From: Hygrocybe punicea
Lineage: Eukaryota > Basidiomycota > Agaricomycetes > Agaricales > Hygrophoraceae
Reading direction: 5' to 3'
NCBI GenBank assembly: GCA_963556145.1
Contig: OY744466.1
Span: 4,774,001 to 4,838,000, forward strand
DNA length: 64,000 nucleotides
Part shown: piece after piece, positions 58,537 through 64,000 of the stretch
Numbering within the stretch: the stretch's first letter is position 1
Layout of the letters: the number at the start of each line of letters is the position of its first letter
Position numbers and translations under genes: made by a program
Notes under the pieces: model-generated
Told to the model about the DNA's origin: nothing
What the model saw: the letters and a program-made list of their open reading frames with translations, nothing else
The model's database searches: none

Positions 58537-60130
58537 CTAATTCCATCTCCATTCCTGTGATGCCCGAAACTCTGCATTCATCTCCCTTGCAAACACATTG
58601 TGTCGGCTCCAGGTGGGCTTGTCAATCTTGAGATGGTCATGTACCATGTTTCGCATATAATGCGCCATGCATATTCTTTCACCGCCCTCCCATCTGCCTA
58701 CACTGTGACTGAGAACCTTGCCACAAATTTTGATGACAGTTTCTGGCGAATAAGAGAACGTAGCATCCAACTCAGGGATGGCTAGTTCCGCGTTCGTATG
58801 TGTCCCACAACTCGCCAGCAAATCATACCATTCTGGACACCCTCCAGCATCTCTGTGTTGAGTTGTAATCCTGTTAATGATAACGGCGATTCCAGTGTAA
58901 ACAGATGTCCACTCCTTAGCATTTTCGTGTGTTTCCACATTCTCGATCATTTCGCCGTCCCGGATTTTCATCACAGCCAGAAGGCCAGCTGTGTACAATG
59001 ACTGATGGGTTAACGCAGTAATTGTGTTGAAGATCAGCTCGCTGGGTTCAATTGCAGCCATCCACATGGTGGCTTCAGTTGTTCGAAGAGTTGTCGACGT
59101 GATCAACCTATCGGTAAGTCGCTGAAAAAAACAGACGGTCAGCTCATGTAAATAAGACGACTAACTAAAGGTGTTACCTCTCTACCCTGAGCAAACCATG
59201 CTGCGGCAAAATCCACTGATCCTGGGTGAAATCATGGGTTTGGAGGTGGAAAGAAAATGTTTGGATCTTTCCTCCACAGCGGATCTTTCCCTTTCTCAAC
59301 TTTTTTGAGGGACTCAAAATAGGATTCTTCCAGAATTTCGGTTATCATTTCAGCACTGACATTCAATTCCTCCTGTGTTGCAGTGGGTACTGTTAAAAAC
59401 CATATTTCCAGGGGGGGCAAGTGACTCACAATACGTCTTGGAGTTACAACATCAGGTAGATACCAGACCAAAATTGAACCACACGTGTCGACTACTGTTG
59501 CTGGTTCATTCACATGTCCGATGTGAATCTCCTGAAAAAACCTGAGTAGTTTTTCATTGTCAGCATCCGAAGTCTCCTTGATATTCTTCACTCGATTTGC
59601 CAGTCTATTCGCATCCAAGGGCACAATTACTTTGCGGCAAGATGTCAGTCTAAATATGCTGACTTTCATGGCAGCAACGTACTAGGGTTCAAAATCGCGG
59701 CTGCCACAGTGAGGAGAACCCTCTCCAGTTCAGATTTTGAGACCATTTCCGACTCTGAGAATGTTTCGGAATCTAGGGCTGAATCTCCTAAGACCTTGCT
59801 AACTGGAAGCTGATCCCTCAGCATCATCAAACGCGACCTGCAAAATATGTAAGATATGACATTGAAGCAGCATGGATCTGACCTCAGCCGTTTGCATTCC
59901 TCTACAGGAGACTTCGGAGGGTGCATGCCCGACTTCCTATAATATGATGTAGTGTTTGAGAGGATTCTTCTCAGCCTCGTCCACATGTGTTTCTTTAGAT
60001 TCGGAGCCAGACCACAATCTGTTGTTTTCATGTTGACAGAAAGCGAGGTTTCCATTGCCTTGGATTGTGCATTCTTTGAGGGGATTCTGTCTGTGTACGT
60101 CATGGTTGAGAATTGAGATTCATTACACAT
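58537..60130 (-). CDS. TET/JBP-family 2OG-Fe(II) dioxygenase
   Basis: Exons run 60130 to 58537; introns are seen near 59840-59885, 59670, 59390-59435 and 59108-59180. A family-typical N-terminal segment reads FFQEIHIGHVNEPATVVDTC and SILVWYLPDVV, then SVDFAAAWFAQGRE. The oxygenase exon (59106-58537) has WMAAIEPSELIF, EWTSVYTGIAVIINRIT, the metal-binding TTQHRDAGG (His84, Asp86 of that frame), YDLLASCGTH, FSYSPETVIKICGKVLSHSV (His134) and RWEGGERICMAHYMR (Arg144, 2OG-binding). All three metal ligands and the Arg are present. TET/JBP enzymes oxidise 5-methylcytosine or thymine in DNA. One in-frame TGA (PNP-stop-FHPG, about 59233-59235), where CGA would read through, makes this allele's activity uncertain. 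The ATG lies 17 bp from a solo LTR. Confidence 0.8.
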
Positions 60131-60146
60131 GGTGGCCTTGAGGCGG

Positions 60147-60941
60147 TGTAAAGGCGAGGTCGGGGTGGCTGCAGAATAATAATCCTAAGCCTGTGGGGTC
60201 AGCGTAGAAGTGACTAGGAATAGTCTAACAAGCTTCAGTAAGATAATAGGATATAAAGAGTAAGAAGCCGCCGAGTAAACTACTGAAATCTATCGAGACC
60301 GATCGAAGCCGACGAAGCCGACGATGTCGGGTACGGCGGGTCGGGTGTCGGGTGATGAGAAACGTAGAGATAAAGGTGGTAAAACGACGGGGAGGGCGTT
60401 GAGGAATCCGACGAGCAATGTGTGCGATGGAATTTACTGAGAGACTTAATTCTCAGAGAGAGGAAATGGGGGAACTGGTTTCTTATTTTGAGACGGCGCT
60501 TGGGCACCGTTTTTATACTACAAATTTGTGTACCTAGATTCGGACGAGAGTCCTCGGCCAATGAGAGGAGACAAAGGAGAATAAAAATGGGGAAGTAGGA
60601 AGAGCGTTGCGAGGCGACGATGACAGGGAAAATGGGTGGAAGATATAAAAAACCGTAAAAGATGCAATATACTTTACTATATCCCCATAAGGGAGACGCT
60701 AGGCGTGAATAAGGCAAGTCCGATGTCGGGATCCCAGTCCGATGAGATCTATCTTCGATATTTGAAGTTCCGTGAATTTATGAGATAGACCGACCAGGTA
60801 CGTGAGCGGCCGTGCTAGTCGGTATGCATCGGGTTGCGTCGGGTTACGTCGGGTTTGAGCGTAGATTGCTAGAGACGTCGGGTTCGAGCGGATTCGCTAG
60901 ATATCGATGTTACGGCCTCAGAGGGTCGAGGACCCTCTACA
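60147..60941 (-). repeat. solo LTR of the gypsy family, with 4-bp target duplication
   Basis: It is the inverted counterpart of the LTR at 5542-6336, exactly 795 bp, bounded by TGTAAAGG...CCTCTACA on the plus strand. GCGG flanks both sides (60143-60146 and 60942-60945), giving a 4-bp target-site duplication. No internal element is present, so it arose by LTR-LTR recombination. It includes a TATAAAAA box directed towards the TET/JBP gene. Confidence 0.93.
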
Positions 60942-61191
60942 GCGGTATAATTTAACATGGGGTTATGGTTAGAACTTTTAGCATTCAATAATTCGTTGCA
61001 TACAGCGATTTCACCAATTCACATGCACAACTGACTGTGAAATAAAACACATAGAAAAAACAATCTCAATCCCAAGCAGATTCAGTTTATATGTATACAG
61101 AACACGCAAGTTTACTAGCTGATTGATACCTGTGCCATTTTGTGAACGATAGAATAGTCAAAAGTACAACGAGACTTACTTGTCTTGATAT

Positions 61192-61720
61192 CAACGAGGC
61201 TGCCAGGCCCGCTACGAGCAGGTTGCCCGGCAAGGAAGTCCAGGGGATTCACCTGCCCTTTCCTTCCAGGTTGACCGGCGGCAGCAGGCGCCCATATCAG
61301 GGGACTGGCCACCACCGGGTGGGCACGCACTGATGCCACAACTCGTGCCAATGGAGAAGTTGTCTGAAACAAGTAACATTGTCAGCAGGGCTGTACCCCA
61401 ACATAAAGCAGCTACAATAAGTGAATCACTACTACAAGACCACACATACCGCCTGTGAGTCAACGTGTCAATGCAGGCAATATTAAACTGCGAAGACACA
61501 CACCGTGGTTGTAACTGGGTACACCGCCAGGCCTGCTGCAAGGAGGTTGCCTGGCAAGGAAATCAGGGGGATTCACCCGCCCTTTCATTCCAGGTTGACC
61601 GGCAGCAGCAAGCATCCATTTCTGAGGACCAGCCACCACCGGTTGGGCACACACTGATGCCACAATTAATCCAGGTGGAAAACGTGTCGGAAAGCTGTAG
61701 AAGATCAATTGCAGTGACAA
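61192..61720 (-). repeat. 324-bp direct duplication with exon-like conserved core
   Basis: GCCAGGCC(C/T)GCT occurs at 61202 and 61526, and homology runs about 170 bp from there (GGTTGCC(C/T)GGCAAGGAA, CCAGGTTGACCGGC(G/A)GCAGCA, GGGCAC(G/A)CACTGATGCCACAA). On the minus strand both units read similar peptides (VASVRAHPVVA...AAAGQPGRKGQVNPLDFLAGQP and VASVCAQPVVA...AAAGQPGMKGRVNPPDFLAR). Better conservation of this core than of the spacer suggests tandem exon duplication of an unknown gene. Confidence 0.7.
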
Positions 61721-62023
61721 ACAATCAGTTACTTACCAATATTCTAAATCGATGGAAGTCAGCGGAGACATAACGAACCACTCACCATTCGGGTAGGAGA
61801 ATGAGACATAATGCCAAATGCATAGCATCCCAGAATGTGAGATTGTTGCCTGGTACAACAATCTCGCAGTGTGGGATGAACAATGATGAGGCGGAAAACA
61901 ACGAATGAGAGAAAAAATAATTCAATGAGCACTTGTGATTGGTTGTATTTGTTCATGTGACAAACGCGGTTGTGATTCATCATGTGAAGTGAATTCACTC
62001 ACATGATGTGGCCAAGTTTGGAA

Positions 62024-62093
62024 GGTGATGAGTCACACCTGTGATGTCACGTTTGGACGTCCAAATGTGACATCACAGGTGTGACTCGTCACC
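62024..62093. repeat. 70-bp near-perfect palindrome
   Basis: Arms 62024-62058 and 62059-62093 match at 33 of 35 positions with no loop (centre TTTGGAC-GTCCAAA). Weaker symmetry extends to about 62012-62104. It contains several TGTGATGTCAC / GTGACATCACA boxes. Confidence 0.93.
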
Positions 62094-62449
62094 GTCCAAA
62101 TTTATATACAGGCTGGGAACGTTGTAAATGGCACTGTTGTAGAGAAATGGAATTGGAATGATGTGAAAATTGTCAATATAATTCATAATCTGGCTAGGAA
62201 CATTGTAAATGGCACTTTGTTACCAAGACATTTAATTACAGCATCGCTTCCAAATAATGTACACCAGTGCCTTGAATTCAACCGCATTTGTACACAGTGC
62301 TGAACAAGAACATTCAGAAATTGGACTGAACATCAAAGGATGTAGCAGACCTGTAGCAAAACTAGTGGCTAGGTGAACGAAATATCCCATACACATACGA
62401 ACATCTTCGTCCACACCAAACATGGGTGGCCAACCTTCTTTCAGGAACG

Positions 62450-63418
62450 TAGTGTTGCCGAATTTCAGTTCGGTCTGGTTCCGACCCTTTTTGGCAGAAC
62501 CGCGAACTGAACTTTGGGTCCAGTTTGGCGCATGGCCAAACCTGGACCCAGACGGCGTCGAACCGTCTCGCCGCGTTTGGTCTGGGTTCAGACGCGGTCT
62601 GAAACCCAGACCGAGGTGGGCTCCCATGAGCTCCATTCTCCTCGCGAATGGCAGGCACATATCAATAGATACGGCGCTGAATATTGCAAGGTAGATGGGT
62701 GCGGGGGAGCCCTCCGGTGTCCCCAAGGGATGTGGAGGGATGGGGTGTCTTGTCCCATGGTCCCTGCCTGGCATTGCCGGCGTTTGCTGCTGCTGCCGTT
62801 GCCGTTGCTGCCAGTGCTGCTGCTGCTGTTGCCATTGCCGTTGCCATTGCTGCTGGCACTGCAGTTGCTGCTGCTGCTGCTGCCGCTGTTGCTGGCCGTT
62901 GCCATTGCCATTGCCACCGCTGGTGGTGGTGGTGGTGGTGGTGGTGGTGGTGGTGTTGCGGCTGTCCCATGTCCATTGGCGTTGGGTGGTCATCTCGTGG
63001 CCGTGGGTGTGGTCACACTGCAGTCACGGTCGAGCTTCCTGTAGCAGGCAACATTAGTAAAGTTCAGGAAAGTAAAATACATACCTGTGTTCATGAACGT
63101 GACATTGTGTTGCGTTCATTGGCCGTGCGTTGTTGCGTATTGGTGAAGAAAGCTACCTGTAACGGTCACATGATACTGTTTAACACGAAAAAGTAAGCAA
63201 AGGAATGCGAAAAATAAATGAAATAAATACCTTAAAAATATCCATGTTCGTGGTTTGGACGTGGTTTGGAGCAGTTCAGGAAATCCAGCAGGCCTCGAAA
63301 CCTGGAACTGAACCTGCGGTCCGGTTCAGCACTTGGCTGAACTTAGACTGAACTTAGGGTTCGGTTCGGGGTTTGAACCAGGTTCGGCTAGGTTCGGAAC
63401 TGAACTACGGCAACACTA
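62450..63418. mobile_element. nonautonomous hAT-like transposon (969 bp) with 8-bp target duplication
   Basis: CAGGAACG occurs at 62442-62449 and 63419-63426, exactly flanking inverted ends TAGTGTTGCCG...CGGCAACACTA; inverted similarity continues (AATTTCAGTTCGG against TAGTTCAGTTCCG, about 20 of 24 positions). An 8-bp duplication and a TAGTGTTGCC-like end are characteristic of hAT elements. Subterminal regions are rich in GAACTGAAC/GGTTCGG motifs on both sides, likely transposase-binding repeats. The interior has trinucleotide microsatellites and no transposase, so it depends on a partner in trans. Confidence 0.9.
62775..62958 (+). repeat. trinucleotide microsatellites (TGC/CCGTTG)n and (GGT)n
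   Basis: Interrupted TGC and GTTGCC/GCCATT repeats (62790-62915) are followed by an uninterrupted (GGT)n run (about 62923-62955). Open frames across them on both strands give poly-Gln, poly-Thr or poly-Cys peptides and are not genes. Confidence 0.9.
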
Positions 63419-64000
63419 CAGGAACGGCGTTTGTGCAGGGCCTGCGTCTTCTGATTGCATCATGCCTGGCCATCAGACAGAATAATGTCCTTGTTTGGTG
63501 ACGGCGGCATGAAAATACGCGAATAGATTTCAGGCACATCCCTACACAATCAAAAGTGGGTTGAGTGTAATGTTCTACACAGATGGTGGGAAGCATTCAA
63601 TGTCGTGAACATGAGCAGTTTCACCAGGCAGCATATCAACAAGAACCGTCATAAATACAGCTTTGGAAATTTTCCTGGTACAGCGCCCTACCAAGGATAC
63701 AAGGGAGCTGTCATTTGCTGCAGTACAAGTGAACATTGAAACGCAGAAATATCGTAGTGTATTAGCCTCAAGAAAAATTACCTTTCGGAACGTTGATGTT
63801 GCGACTCAGGATGTGACAAAATAAGGTGAATTCTGACCAAATAAAAACAAATGCTCAGGGTGGCATTTTTTATTTTTTATTTTTTTTATTTTTTTATCCT
63901 AGTTTATTCTCCTTTATGGTACATCGTATGTAGAGATTACTGTGAAATATGCTACTTGTTACAACAAAGAGTGCGTGTGAGGCTGGGGCAACATGTGGGC
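63419..64000. other. gene-free right edge
   Basis: Only a T-rich low-complexity tract (63866-63898) is notable. No gene is supported. Confidence 0.5.

Larger units (their letters stand above)
60942..62449. other. gene-free stretch with duplicated exon-like unit and palindrome
   Basis: No gene is supported with confidence. It contains two copies of a 324-bp unit (61192-61720) and a 70-bp palindrome (62024-62093). Sequence from 62232 to 62449 holds unassigned minus-strand coding-like remnants. Confidence 0.5.

Noticed and set aside
62232..62993. 253-aa frame with poly-Thr and poly-Gln
   Set aside because: It consists of trinucleotide repeats inside the hAT-like element and crosses its left terminus; not a gene.
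1..64000. tRNA or rRNA genes
   Set aside because: No stretch was seen with both a convincing A box and a GGTTCGAnTCC-type B box in cloverleaf spacing; a tRNAscan-type search would be needed to exclude them.

Overview
The window is a piece of an Agaricomycete (mushroom-forming basidiomycete) nuclear genome. Evidence: most genes are split by many 45-60 nt GT-AG introns; there are fungal housekeeping genes (Atg7, a Rho2-type GTPase) next to an F-box protein; and the accessory families are ones expanded in Agaricomycetes (DUF6698, DUF6818/SANT-like, Spt5-like and Reb1-like paralogues, C14 caspase-like proteins, TET/JBP oxygenase, JmjC). All calls were made by reading translations; no database search was possible, so exon edges are proposals based on splice signals and family continuity.

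Layout. 1-6.3 kb: 3' part of a Ty3/gypsy retrotransposon (protease end, RT/RNaseH, integrase, an antisense three-exon accessory gene, 795-bp 3' LTR). 6.3-14 kb: an Spt5-like NGN/KOW gene whose 5' end abuts the LTR, two small antisense coiled-coil genes, a Reb1-like multi-Myb gene and an eight-exon DUF6698 gene. 14-16.4 kb: gene-poor, AT-rich, several tandem repeats. 16.4-24.6 kb: two divergent paralogous C2-caspase genes, separated by 2.6 kb that holds an 823-bp nearly perfect palindrome (foldback MITE). 24.6-33.1 kb: an autonomous Helitron (split RepHel gene on the minus strand, divergent companion gene on the plus strand, a hairpin-CTAG end at 33138). 33.5-39.1 kb: conserved core with an F-box protein, ATG7 and a Rho2-like GTPase whose gene has a 7-nt microexon. 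39.6-44.4 kb: inverted pair made of a decayed TKL kinase copy and an intact TKL kinase fused to SH3. 45-49.1 kb: a PIF/Harbinger-type pair (SANT-like protein plus DDE transposase), both decayed. 49.8-52.7 kb: 44-bp minisatellite and an unknown multi-exon gene ending in a coding tandem repeat. 53.2-60.1 kb: two same-strand chromatin-type oxygenase genes in tandem, a TET/JBP-family dioxygenase followed by a large JmjC-domain gene. A solo LTR of the same family as the 5' element sits 17 bp upstream of the TET/JBP ORF. 61-64 kb: duplicated exon-like repeat, a 70-bp palindrome, and a nonautonomous hAT-like element with an exact 8-bp target duplication.

Most notable: (i) the TET/JBP-JmjC tandem; (ii) recurrent C-to-T type nonsense changes (CGA to TGA, CAA to TAA) in the TET/JBP gene, the SANT-like gene and the 117-bp coding repeat, as expected from cytosine-methylation deamination or a RIP-like process, the modification TET enzymes act on; (iii) the head-to-head C2-caspase pair with conserved intron positions around a foldback palindrome; (iv) the zinc-cluster gene carried antisense inside the gypsy element.
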